39,428 bases of DNA. Origin: Cyclobacteriaceae bacterium (GTDB lineage Bacteria > Bacteroidota > Bacteroidia > Cytophagales > Cyclobacteriaceae). The stretch spans positions 1 through 39,428 of the forward strand of contig JAAUQL010000051.1 in assembly GCA_012033595.1 (NCBI GenBank). Direction: 5' to 3'. The first letter of the stretch is position 1. Every line of letters starts with the position of its first letter. A program made the translations under genes and the position numbers. The notes under the pieces were generated by a model that ran no database searches, was not told the DNA's origin, and was given only the letters and a program-made list of their open reading frames with translations. This document shows positions 20,422-29,123 of this stretch, piece by piece.

Positions 20422-20454
20422 AAGCCACAAGGGATTTGCCCAAGCTTGCGGCTT
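20422..20454. repeat. Imperfect palindrome, REP-like
   Basis: AAGCCACAAG (20422-20431) can pair with CTTGCGGCTT (20445-20454), nine of ten positions, around a 13-nt loop. It fills most of the 83-nt gap between the Gfo/Idh and SDR genes and shares the GCTT/AAGC theme with 19215-19237. No T-run follows, so it is more like an mRNA hairpin or dispersed repeat than a terminator. Confidence 0.45.
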
Positions 20455-20481
20455 GTAGCTAAAGGCCAAAAGCTAAAAAAA

Positions 20482-21249
20482 ATGAAAACAGCACTAATCA
20501 CCGGAGGGACACGCGGGATCGGATTTGGCATTGCAACCTGCCTGGCCAGAGAGGGTTTTGATGTGGCGGTCAATGGTGTCAGAGATGAATCTGAAGTAAA
20601 GGAAGCATTGGAAAAATTGCGCTCCTTTGGCACAAAAGTGATCTATTGCCAGGGTGATATCAGCAAGCAAGCCTCCAGAACTGCAATCATCAGCAAGATG
20701 AAAATGGAATTTGGACAGCTTAATGTGTTGGTCAACAATGCCGGGGTGGCGCCCAAAGAGCGAAATGATATTTTAGTGGCCACCGAAGAGAGCTTTGATT
20801 ACGTCATGGGCACTAACCTGAAAGGCACTTATTTCTTTACCCAAGAGGCTGCTAACTGGATGGTGCAACAGAAAAAGCAACTTGTTGATTTTAAAGCTTG
20901 CATCATCAATGTCACCTCTGTTTCCTCAACCGTGGCCTCTGTGAACCGGGGCGAATATTGCATCGCTAAGGCAGGCCTTAGCATGGTCACCAGGTTGTAT
21001 GCAGCACGGTTGGGTGAATTTGACATTCCCGTTTTTGAGATTCAACCAGGGGTGATCCATACGGATATGACTTCGGGTGTGCAGGAAAAATACGATAAGC
21101 TGTTTAGTGAGGGCATGGCCATTCAGCAGCGGTGGGGCTTGCCCGCAGATGTCGGGAAAGCAGTTGCGGCATTGGCGCGTGGCGATTTTCCCTATTCTAC
21201 CGGGCAGGTAATTATGGTCGATGGCGGCATGACCTTGCAACGCTTGTAA
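20482..21249 (+). CDS. SDR-family oxidoreductase (3-ketoacyl-ACP reductase-like)
   Basis: 255 residues, classical short-chain dehydrogenase length. Cofactor motif TGGTRGIG at residues 8-15, NNAG at 85-88, and the catalytic set Ser146, Tyr159 and Lys163 (YCIAK). The C terminus YSTGQVIMVDGG is typical. The start at 20482 is chosen because the cofactor strand begins right there (KTALITGG); the longer frame from 20446 only adds a repeat-derived leader. In this context, after GH88, isomerase and Gfo/Idh genes, a sugar- or uronate-derived ketone reductase or alcohol dehydrogenase is more likely than fatty-acid synthesis. In some uronate pathways an SDR reduces 4-deoxy-5-ketouronate-derived intermediates, but I cannot assign the substrate. 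Confidence 0.9.
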   Translation: MKTALITGGTRGIGFGIATCLAREGFDVAVNGVRDESEVKEALEKLRSFGTKVIYCQGDISKQASRTAIISKMKMEFGQLNVLVNNAGVAPKERNDILVATEESFDYVMGTNLKGTYFFTQEAANWMVQQKKQLVDFKACIINVTSVSSTVASVNRGEYCIAKAGLSMVTRLYAARLGEFDIPVFEIQPGVIHTDMTSGVQEKYDKLFSEGMAIQQRWGLPADVGKAVAALARGDFPYSTGQVIMVDGGMTLQRL

Positions 21250-21306
21250 TCGATGGCAAGACCTTCGCTATATTTAGATACGATACAAAACTTTATACCC
21301 AAAAAT

Positions 21307-21537
21307 ATGAAAGACAAAAAATTAAAACAGTGGCGCATATTGCGCCTCATTGCCCTGGGGCTGTGCCTGCTCACGTTCACCCCCGTGGTCATCCCCAAGG
21401 GTGTTTTCACACCAGAACTTTTTGGCATACCCTATTCACTGTGGACGAGTTTTTTAATAACTGTTGCCTTGGTATGGCTCACCTATTTGGGCACCAAAGT
21501 ACATCGCACAGATGAGGAAGAGGAGGTAAGACCATGA
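21307..21537 (+). CDS. Small two-helix membrane protein, probable symporter subunit (DUF3311-like)
   Basis: 76 residues from the ATG at 21307; an ATG at 21253 would add an 18-residue leader. It has a basic N terminus (KDKKLKQWR), helix 1 ILRLIALGLCLLTFTPVVI, a short loop, helix 2 SLWTSFLITVALVWLTYLG, and an acidic tail ending TDEEEEVRP. Small two-helix proteins encoded just before SSS transporters (DUF3311, DUF997/YhdT and DUF4212 types) are known partners. The stop overlaps the symporter start by ATGA, so the two are translationally coupled. A close -7-like box, TATATTTA, lies upstream within the leader. Family assignment is by pattern and position. Confidence 0.8.
   Translation: MKDKKLKQWRILRLIALGLCLLTFTPVVIPKGVFTPELFGIPYSLWTSFLITVALVWLTYLGTKVHRTDEEEEVRP
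21521..21527 (+). promoter_or_regulatory. Shine-Dalgarno sequence for the symporter gene
   Basis: AGGAGGT stands 6 nt before the ATG at 21534, inside the acidic tail codons of the small subunit gene. A strong Shine-Dalgarno is uncommon in Bacteroidota; here it may raise symporter translation or be a by-product of the Glu codons. Confidence 0.5.
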
Positions 21538-22964
21538 AAACCTGGATATTAATTTTTGGGCTCATATATGCTGGGCTATTGATTTTCGCATCGCTCAAGT
21601 CATATAAAAAAGGCCGATCAGTAGAAGATTTTATGCTTGCCGGATCCAGCATCGGCATGCTGCTTGGCGTGCTCACCTATGCGGCAGCGTTGTTCAGCAC
21701 TTTTACCTTCCTCGGTATGCCCGATTTTTTTCGTCGGCATGGGGTGGGGGCATGGATTTTCCTGGCTGTCTCCGATGGAGCCATGGTGTTTTTTATCCTT
21801 TGGTTTGGTTATCATATCCGCACCAGGGTCAGGCAATTGGGTTTTCGGGGTGTTGCCGGTCTTATCTCCAATTGCTATGGCAACAAGTGGGCAGGATACA
21901 TCATTTTTCTCACGGCTTTTATTTTCCTTATCCCGTATGTCGGCATCCAGATTCAGGGCATTTCCATATTTATGGGTGCGGCATTTCCGGGCTTTATCCC
22001 TTCCTGGGGGTGGTCTGTCGGTATCGTCATCGTCATGCTCGTGTATAGCGAGATTGGCGGGCTCAAGGCCATCGTGTACAGCGATGCTATTCAGGGCGTA
22101 CTCTTGCTCACCGTCTTATGGATCATAGGATATAATTGCCTCAGTGCGTTCGGTGGCTTAGAGGCTATGTTCGATCAGGTAGAGATGGACAATGTAGCCT
22201 TGCTTTCCACCCCGGGACCTGAGGGGCTTTTCAGTGCTCAGTTTTTTATTGCTTCCATGATTGCCATCGTTATGATCCCCGTTACACAACCTCAGCTAAC
22301 CACGCGGCTGGTAGTGATGAAAAGCATGAAATCCATGCACCTGATGGCAGTGGCAGTGGGTGCATTTGCTATTTTGGTGATCACCCCAACTATTTTTATT
22401 GGGATGTATGGGGCGTCGTTTCTGAAAGATTCCCTTGGCGAATATCCCGTAGCGCAACAAGCCAATGCCTTTTTTGAGGAAGTGTTCCTCTATCGCCAGC
22501 CAAATGCCATAGCAGCATTGGCTCTGGTGGGGCTGATTGCCGCAGGATTGTCCACAACCAATGCGCAGATATTTGCTCTGGGATCTGAGTTGAGGGGTTT
22601 GCTAAAAATGGAAGAGAAAATGGTGATGCGCATTACCAAAATCGGCATTTTTATTTTTGCCCTCATCGCGCTGCTGTTTTCAGAACTGATCAAAGACCAG
22701 ATCGCCATGCTGGCCAGAGTGAGCTTTGCAGGTACCGCACTGATGGGCCCCATGATCCTGCTTGGTATTTTGAGCAGGCGTAAAGTTTCCACCTTTATTA
22801 TATATGCTTCATTGCTGGGACTTATCGTTTTTTTACTTTCCCTTACGGGAATAATTCCTCAAAACTATTTTGGTATTAGACTCGATTTGATTCTTTTTGC
22901 AGCACTGGCTACAGCGGCATATATCAGTTATCAGATGTCGCCCCATTCAACACAAACCAACTGA
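21534..22964 (+). CDS. Sodium:solute symporter (SSS family)
   Basis: 476 residues with about 13 hydrophobic helices; inner-membrane, probably Na+-driven uptake. Signatures include the opening YKKGRSVEDFMLAGSSIGMLLGVLTYAAALFSTFTFLG (the helix-1 sodium-site region), YSEIGGLKAIVYSDAIQG, and ALVGLIAAGLSTTNAQIFALGSEL, the helix-8 region that usually carries the Na2-site Ser/Thr. Positioned in the sugar cluster behind its small subunit, it most likely imports a monosaccharide, uronate or short oligosaccharide for the GH88 hydrolase. Substrate cannot be read from sequence. The N terminus overlaps the previous gene by 4 nt, and the next gene starts 6 nt after its stop. Confidence 0.93.
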   Translation: MKTWILIFGLIYAGLLIFASLKSYKKGRSVEDFMLAGSSIGMLLGVLTYAAALFSTFTFLGMPDFFRRHGVGAWIFLAVSDGAMVFFILWFGYHIRTRVRQLGFRGVAGLISNCYGNKWAGYIIFLTAFIFLIPYVGIQIQGISIFMGAAFPGFIPSWGWSVGIVIVMLVYSEIGGLKAIVYSDAIQGVLLLTVLWIIGYNCLSAFGGLEAMFDQVEMDNVALLSTPGPEGLFSAQFFIASMIAIVMIPVTQPQLTTRLVVMKSMKSMHLMAVAVGAFAILVITPTIFIGMYGASFLKDSLGEYPVAQQANAFFEEVFLYRQPNAIAALALVGLIAAGLSTTNAQIFALGSELRGLLKMEEKMVMRITKIGIFIFALIALLFSELIKDQIAMLARVSFAGTALMGPMILLGILSRRKVSTFIIYASLLGLIVFLLSLTGIIPQNYFGIRLDLILFAALATAAYISYQMSPHSTQTN

Positions 22965-22970
22965 TTGATC

Positions 22971-23878
22971 ATGGATTTTAAGCTTATTTTTACCCTCCTT
23001 TTTATTGTTGCCCTGCAGGGCTGCAACTCAAAAAATGAGAAGCCTGCTATGGAAAAATGTCGAATGGCAGCTATGTCCTTGCGGAGGGCAACTTGCGTGT
23101 TGGTATAGATCCTGAATTGGGTGGGCGTATCTTTTCAGTGCAAATTGATGGAAAGGAGTTGCTGCTGCAATCGCGGCCAGGACTGCTCAACTGGGGCTCT
23201 ACACTTTGGCCGGCGCCGCAAAGCCGATGGAACTGGCCACCGCCTGCTGCCATCCAACTGGGCAAATATGCATCAAAAATCCAGGGTGACAAGCTTATTT
23301 TGGAAAGCCCGACAGATACTACCTTTGGCTTTAGAGCCATCAAAACCTTCTCTTTCGACAAAGAAAAAAGTGGACTGACCATCGAATATACATTTATCAA
23401 CGATGCAGACTCAGCACAGCATGTGGGGCCATGGGAAATAAGCTGTGTACCCGCCGAAGGCATCGTTTTCTTTCCGCTCGGTGCTGAGCCGGCAAATTCA
23501 TCTGGCAATCTGGCCATAGAACAAGTTGGGGGAATAGCATTATTGCGATATGATCCCAACATCCCTGCTCCACCGCAGAAGTTGTACAACAATGCAACAG
23601 AAGGTTGGCTGGCGCATGTCAATGAAGACCAGGTACTCTTTGTGAAGTCTTTTGCAAAAATTCCCGCAGAAGATTTGGCCCCTGGTCAGGGAAATGTGGA
23701 GGTGTATGTCAATAAAGAATTGAGCTATATTGAATTGGAAAACCATGGAGCATACCGGCTTTTGCAACCTGGCCAATCGCTAAAGTATCAGGTCACCTGG
23801 TATGTCCGGCAACTAAAGGCTGAAGAGGCCATTTTCAATCAAGACCTGGTGGCGCTCGTTCGCGATCTCGTGAAATAG
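22971..23878 (+). CDS. DUF4380-domain lipoprotein, frame-disrupted
   Basis: Predicted periplasmic lipoprotein. The ATG at 22971, 6 nt after the symporter stop, begins a lipoprotein signal peptide (FKLIFTLLFIVALQGC with the Cys near residue 18). The main frame, open from 23057, reads as a DUF4380 family beta-sandwich: LRVGIDPELGGRIFSVQIDG, WGSTLWPAPQSRWNWPPPAA, GLTIEYTFINDAD, VGPWEISCV. These proteins are mutarotase-like and may bind or process sugars. The signal peptide and the body are in different frames; adding one A to the A5 run at 23053-23057 joins them into 302 residues. Its place directly after the symporter suggests a sugar-binding or mutarotase role at the envelope. It is the last gene of this cluster. 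Confidence 0.87.
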
Positions 23879-24026
23879 GCATACCGGATTTTGCCACGCC
23901 GCCAAAAGGATCGTCGCTGATGACCGCTCTTTTATTTTTTACGGAATAGCCATAGCGCCACGTAGGGAGGACAGTATAACCTCAAAAGCAAAAAAGCCTT
24001 TGGTAAGGTGGATTAAGCGCGAAGCA

Positions 24027-25088
24027 TTATTTTGTCTTTCTCAGCTTCAACACGGTATGATAGCTGTGGCCAATCAGGGGGTAAGACACCTCCAACTCAA
24101 AACCGGCATTGCGGGCGAGTTCCAGCATTTTTGCTTCACTGTACATTTTGCTGTTGCCATTGGCCACGGTAGTAAAATACAAGGAAGTGGCTGTAAGCGA
24201 ATAGGCCGCCGCCGGATACTTTTGGTTGTCGATGAAAGTTTCCAAAATATACACCGATGCTTCCGGGGTTACGGCCTGATGCACATTTTTCAAAATATTG
24301 GTGATTTCAGATTCTGAGAAGCAATCCAGGAATTGACTCATCCACACAGCATCGGCACCAGCGGGTATCTTTTGTCCGGTGTCCAGAAGGTTGATCTCAT
24401 GAAAGTCCACTCTACCAATTAATCCCTCATCTTCCACATTTTTTTTAGCCACAGCTATTTGTCCGGGCAAATCAAGGATTTTTACCTGCACGGCTTGGTT
24501 GTATTTGCAACAGGCTATCGACCACTTACCGGTATTACCTCCTATATCGAAGAGCGTTTTTGGGTTTTCTTCGAAGACGATTTCCAGAGCACTTTTGAAA
24601 GCATCGTCTGAATAATAATGGTCGAATTCAAACCATGACTTTTTGATTTTGTCAGGCAACTGGCTCAATCCTTCGTAAACAGTAGCCCATGGGCCAAATA
24701 CTTTCAGGCCTTCCGGTTTGCTTTTTCTGATAGAATCGGTAGTGTACTTGGCGGCATCGTAGCAGACATCATTTACAAAGTTCAGATTTACCCTGGTCAG
24801 TTCATCGCTATTGAGCATCACACCTACCTTGGTGAGTTTGTATTTATTATCTTCGATTAGTTCCAGCACCCCGGCATTTAAGGCGGCTTCTACCAATACT
24901 CCTACCCCATAAGGATTAATGCCCAGGGTGGACGCAATATGTTCCACATCAATGCCCATTCTGTGCTTTCCGATTAGCGGCAGTATTCCGAGTTCTTTCA
25001 TGCTGATAACGGCCTGAAAATAAATGGGGCCGAAAGCTAATTTCTGCGCTTCAAATTTCGCTTCTAATATGCTGAGTTCTTTGGTCAT
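24027..25088 (-). CDS. SAM-dependent O-methyltransferase with dimerisation domain
   Basis: 353 residues. The N-terminal third is a winged-helix dimerisation domain like those of plant-type and polyketide O-methyltransferases (AFGPIYFQAVISMKELGILPL, HIASTLGINPYGVGVLVEAALN, KYKLTKVGVMLNSD). The C-terminal part has the SAM site TLFDIGGNTGKWSIAC, a following ILDLPGQ acidic strand, and WMSQFLDCFSESE. The start is placed at 25088, where the conserved part begins; ATGs at 25127 and 25190 are also in frame. It is divergent from the trifunctional exporter gene. Enzymes of this type methylate aryl or polyketide hydroxyls, so it may tailor the aryl head group of an aryl-polyene or flexirubin-like product; this is inference from the neighbours. 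Confidence 0.88.
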   Translation of the reverse strand: MTKELSILEAKFEAQKLAFGPIYFQAVISMKELGILPLIGKHRMGIDVEHIASTLGINPYGVGVLVEAALNAGVLELIEDNKYKLTKVGVMLNSDELTRVNLNFVNDVCYDAAKYTTDSIRKSKPEGLKVFGPWATVYEGLSQLPDKIKKSWFEFDHYYSDDAFKSALEIVFEENPKTLFDIGGNTGKWSIACCKYNQAVQVKILDLPGQIAVAKKNVEDEGLIGRVDFHEINLLDTGQKIPAGADAVWMSQFLDCFSESEITNILKNVHQAVTPEASVYILETFIDNQKYPAAAYSLTATSLYFTTVANGNSKMYSEAKMLELARNAGFELEVSYPLIGHSYHTVLKLRKTK

Positions 25089-25244
25089 ACATCGGATCTT
25101 TAAAAAATTGGTTGTTGCATTGGTCATGTACACCAACACAATGTTCAAAAATTTTCCAAGTTTAATGCTTTTCTTAAAAACCTTGGGCATAAACAGTAGT
25201 TAATTTTTGAATTTTGACAAGAACACCGGTGAGGTTTTTATATC

Positions 25245-25252
25245 TACCTTTG
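25245..25252 (+). promoter_or_regulatory. Candidate -7 box for the trifunctional gene
   Basis: TACCTTTG is a perfect TAnnTTTG match ending 35 nt before the ATG at 25288. It lies in the divergent gap with the methyltransferase gene. Confidence 0.5.
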
Positions 25253-25287
25253 TTCTGTTTTATTTGCAACCAATTGCAAACCGATCA

Positions 25288-28200
25288 ATGTCGACCTTCT
25301 TTTACCGTCTTTATTTGTTCAATACCCGGCACAAGGGGCTTTTTTTTGGTGGCTTGATCACCCTATTGTTGTTTTTGGCCTATCAGGTGTCTCATATTTC
25401 GCTCGACGAAAATATTTCAGACATTTTTCCCAAAGACAAAGAGGTGAGCGAAATAGAAGTTGTGTTTAACAGCGCCAACCTCAATAGCAACCTCATAGTG
25501 CATATTTATGCCACGGACAGCACCCTGCCTTTGGCCGACAGCATCATCGCCCTCAGCCACCAGCTCGATAGCGCACTTTATCACCAATTTCCCGATATCA
25601 TTGCGCAACGCCTCTTGTTTTATCCCGATTCACTGGTCAATTTGTTTTTTGGTTTTTTTAAAGAGCACCTGCCGCTATATCTCAGCGAAGGTGACTATGA
25701 GCAAATTGGCAAAAGCCTGACCCTGGAAGGCGTAGAGGCCACCGTAGAGAAAAATTTCAAAGCACTGATGTCGCCTGTAGGGTTAGTTGGGAGTAAAATG
25801 ATTTTGCGCGACCCTTTTGGCTTTGTACAACTCCCGCTGAAAAGCTTTCAGCAATCTCAATTCGATCCTAATTTTGCCCTGTACAAAAACCATCTTTTTA
25901 CCGCAGACAGGCAGCATTTGCTGTTTTTTTGCAACTGAGTACCATGGCCAACGAAACAGCCAAAATGGGGAGCTGATCTCAGCCCTCGATCGTTTGGCTG
26001 AGACATACGAAACACCTACAATTCGTATCGAATACTTTGGTGCTCCGGCAGTAGCCACTGCCAATGCCAGAAGAATAAAAAAGGACATTACCGTGTCAGT
26101 AAGCCTGGCCATAGTCATTATTTTGATTCTTATTTTATTGTATTTCAAAAATTGGCGGATTGTAGTGCTCATTTTACTTCCCGGACTTTTTGGTGCTTTG
26201 GTGGCACTGGCGACCATGACCATGCTGGGCATGAAAATCTCTCTGATCTCGCTTGGCGTGGGTTCGATTATGGTGGGCATCACCGTCGATTTTGCGCTGC
26301 ACCTCTTTGCCCACCATCGCGATGGTCAGGCTATGCAAAATGTCTTTTTGAGCATTGCTGAGCCCATGCTCATGAGCAGTCTGACTACCGCACTGGCTTT
26401 TTTTGCACTTATTTTCATTCATTCAGATGCCCTCACCGACCTGGGTTGTTTTGTGGGTTTTAGTGTGCTGTCAGCCTCACTTTTTGCATTGGTGGTATTG
26501 CCGCTGATGTTGCCGGCCCGGTTGCCCAAAAGCAATGAAAATTTTATCGACCATGTACTGGAAAAACTGGGTAGGGTACCCATCTATAGAAAACTCCCGG
26601 CTTTTTTCCTGTTTTTGGCCATTACAATAGTCAGCCTGTATTACTGGAATACCATCACCTTCAACAGTGATATGATGACGCTGAACTACATGCCCGAAGA
26701 TCTGAAGCAAAACGAGGCCCGGCTAAGCAGCATCTCCAATCTTTCTGGTAAAAAGCTGTACCTCCTGACCAGTGGCGAAGATTTTTGGGATGCCTTGCAG
26801 CGCAGTGCCGAAGTCCACCAACGGCTGGAAGATATGAAAACGAGGGGATTGATCTACGGTGCCAATACCCTCAATGCCCTTGTTCCCGACCGGGAAACCC
26901 AACAGCGGAAACTGGACAAATGGCAGGTATTCTGGGAGGCTACCGATACCCTGAAGCTGCAAAAGGCCATTGCAAATAAGGCCGCGGCCTATGGCTTTAA
27001 GCCAAATGCCTATAAAGGACTGAAGACCTACCTCGACAAAGAATATGCTATGCTCGAAGAAAGCGACTTGAAAAATCTGCTCTCCGTAGCCGGCAATAAA
27101 TATGTGATTAATACGCCCGGAAAGACATCGCTCATCGCCGTAGTCAACTACGACCAGGCCAAAAAAGATGAGGTGTTTCAAAGCCTGCAAGCCCTCCAGA
27201 ACACCAGTATCCTCGACATCGGGCATATTGCCAACAAGCTGGTAGGGGTACTATCGCGCGATTTCAACAAACTTATCTCCATCTCATTGCTGGTAGTTTT
27301 TGGCATTTTGCTATTGGTGTATGGCCGCATTGAGCTGGCCCTCATCACCATTTCGCCTATTGCCATTGGTTGGTTGTGGACACTAGGGCTCATGGGGCTA
27401 TTCCAGTTGTCGTTCAATATTGTCAACATCATCATTTGCTCATTAATTTTGGCCTGGGCATCGATTACAGTATTTTCAATATGCGCGGCCTCACCCAACG
27501 CTATGCGCGTGGACAAGACCATCGCAAGTCTTTTCGCATTTCTATTTGGTTGTCGGCCATTACCACCATCATTGGCATAGGGGTGTTGCTATTTGCCCAA
27601 CATCCTGCACTTAAGTCTATAGCCTTGCTGGCCGTGATAGGCATTTCTTCCGTGTTGTTTCTCACTTTTTTTCTCGAAGAAGGCCTTTACCACCTTTTTA
27701 TCCAGGGGCGCAAAGATCGGGGTCAGGTTCCGTTTACCCTGGTTTCGTTTTTGCTGTCTGTCATTGCTTTTGTCATTTTTGTTAGTGGGTGCTTCCTGCT
27801 TATGGGCATCAGGCTGTTGTTTTTTATGCCACTCTTTCCCAAAAGGCAAAAATTGATTTATCACTATCTGGTGATGTGGTATTGTCGCTTTCTCCTTTAC
27901 ATAATGATGAACATGCGCAAAAAGGTGGTGGACAAGAAGAATATTGACTTTTCGAAGCCTTCGGTGATCATCAGCAACCATCATTCGTTTTTGGATATTT
28001 TAATGATGCTCATGTTCCACCCCAAGGTGGTGATGGTCACCAATGATTGGGTGTACAACTCACCTTTTTTTGGCATGGTGGTACGATATGCCGATTTTAT
28101 CCGCGTTTCGGCAGGCATCGAAACGCAGCTGGATAAAATCAGGAAACTGGTAGAGCAGGGCTATTCGATTATTGTATTCCCCGAAGGACAACGCTCGGAG

Positions 28201-29123
28201 CACATCGAGTTGAGCAGGTTTCACAAAGGGGCATTTTACCTTGCAGAAGTGCTACAGCTCGACATCCAGGCTGTGGTGCTGCATGGCACCCATCGGGCCA
28301 TGCCCAAAAAAGACGGGTTTTATCTGCGAAGCGGATGCCTGTATGCCAGATTTTTGCAAAGGATAGCAGTGGACGACCCGGGTTTTGGGCTTGGTTACAA
28401 AGAAAGGACAAAGCAAATCAGCAAGTATTTCAGGGTTGAATACCAGAAAACCAGGGTCGCAATGGAGACACCTTCTTATCATTACGAAACACTATACAAA
28501 AACTATCTTTACAAAAGTCCGGTGCTGGAGTGGTATTTTCGTGTCAAAATGTGGCTAGAGGGGCATTATCAGCTCTTTCTGGAAATATTGCCAGCGAATG
28601 GGCGCATATTCGACATTGGTTGTGGATACGGATTTCTCTCTTTTTCGCTTGCGCTAAATAGGGAAACAACATGGGTGACAGGCCTCGATTACGACGCCAA
28701 TAAAATCGAGATTGCGGATAATTGTCCGGTGAAGCCTGCTAACCTCCGTTTTATCCATGCAGACGCGGCTACATTTGATTATCCCCCGGCTACGGCATAC
28801 ATTCTCAGCGATGTATTGCACTATCTCACCAGAGAGGAGCAGCATGGTCTGATGGTCAGACTGATAGCCACGCTCGAGCCTGGAGGCTTGCTCCTGGTGC
28901 GGGATGGCGATAAGGAAAAAAGGAAAAGCACAGAGGCACACAGCTTACCGAGCTTTTTTCGACCAATGCCGGATTTAACAAAACCAGGAATAAGCTCAAC
29001 TTTATCTCTACCGCCTGGTTGCAGCAAATAGCTGTGGAGCATGGATTGGATTTTGAAACCATTGAAAATACAAGGTTTACGTCCAATACGATTTCTATCT
29101 TGAAAAAAAACAAGCATGAGTAA
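25288..29123 (+). CDS. Trifunctional MMPL transporter / lysophospholipid acyltransferase / class I methyltransferase, frame-disrupted
   Basis: Known fusion architecture of aryl-polyene/flexirubin-type loci. Residues 1 to about 840 are an MMPL (RND-like) exporter: first helix GLFFGGLITLLLFLAY, periplasmic loop, helix clusters near 270-415 and 660-840 (GVGSIMVGITVDFALHLFAH; FGLGIDYSIFNMRGLTQRY). Next is a membrane acyltransferase with NHHSFLDI (the HX4D motif, near 898) and PEGQRS (near 966), then a class I methyltransferase with DIGCGYGF (near 1110). The ATG at 25288 follows a -7 box. The frame is broken four times, each by one missing base: T7 at 25924-25930, G4 at 25967-25970, T4 at 27447-27450, A4 at 28924-28927. 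Adding four bases gives exactly 1279 residues ending at the TAA at 29121. Readable pieces as sequenced are 25288-25938, to 27580, and to 29031. The likely role is membrane assembly and export of an acylated pigment-like lipid. Confidence 0.9.

Noticed and set aside
13763-28927. Programmed ribosomal frameshifting as an explanation for the broken genes
   Set aside because: Nine sites in six unrelated families, all needing the same kind of one-base insertion and lacking a common slippery site or downstream structure, fit missing bases better than recoding.
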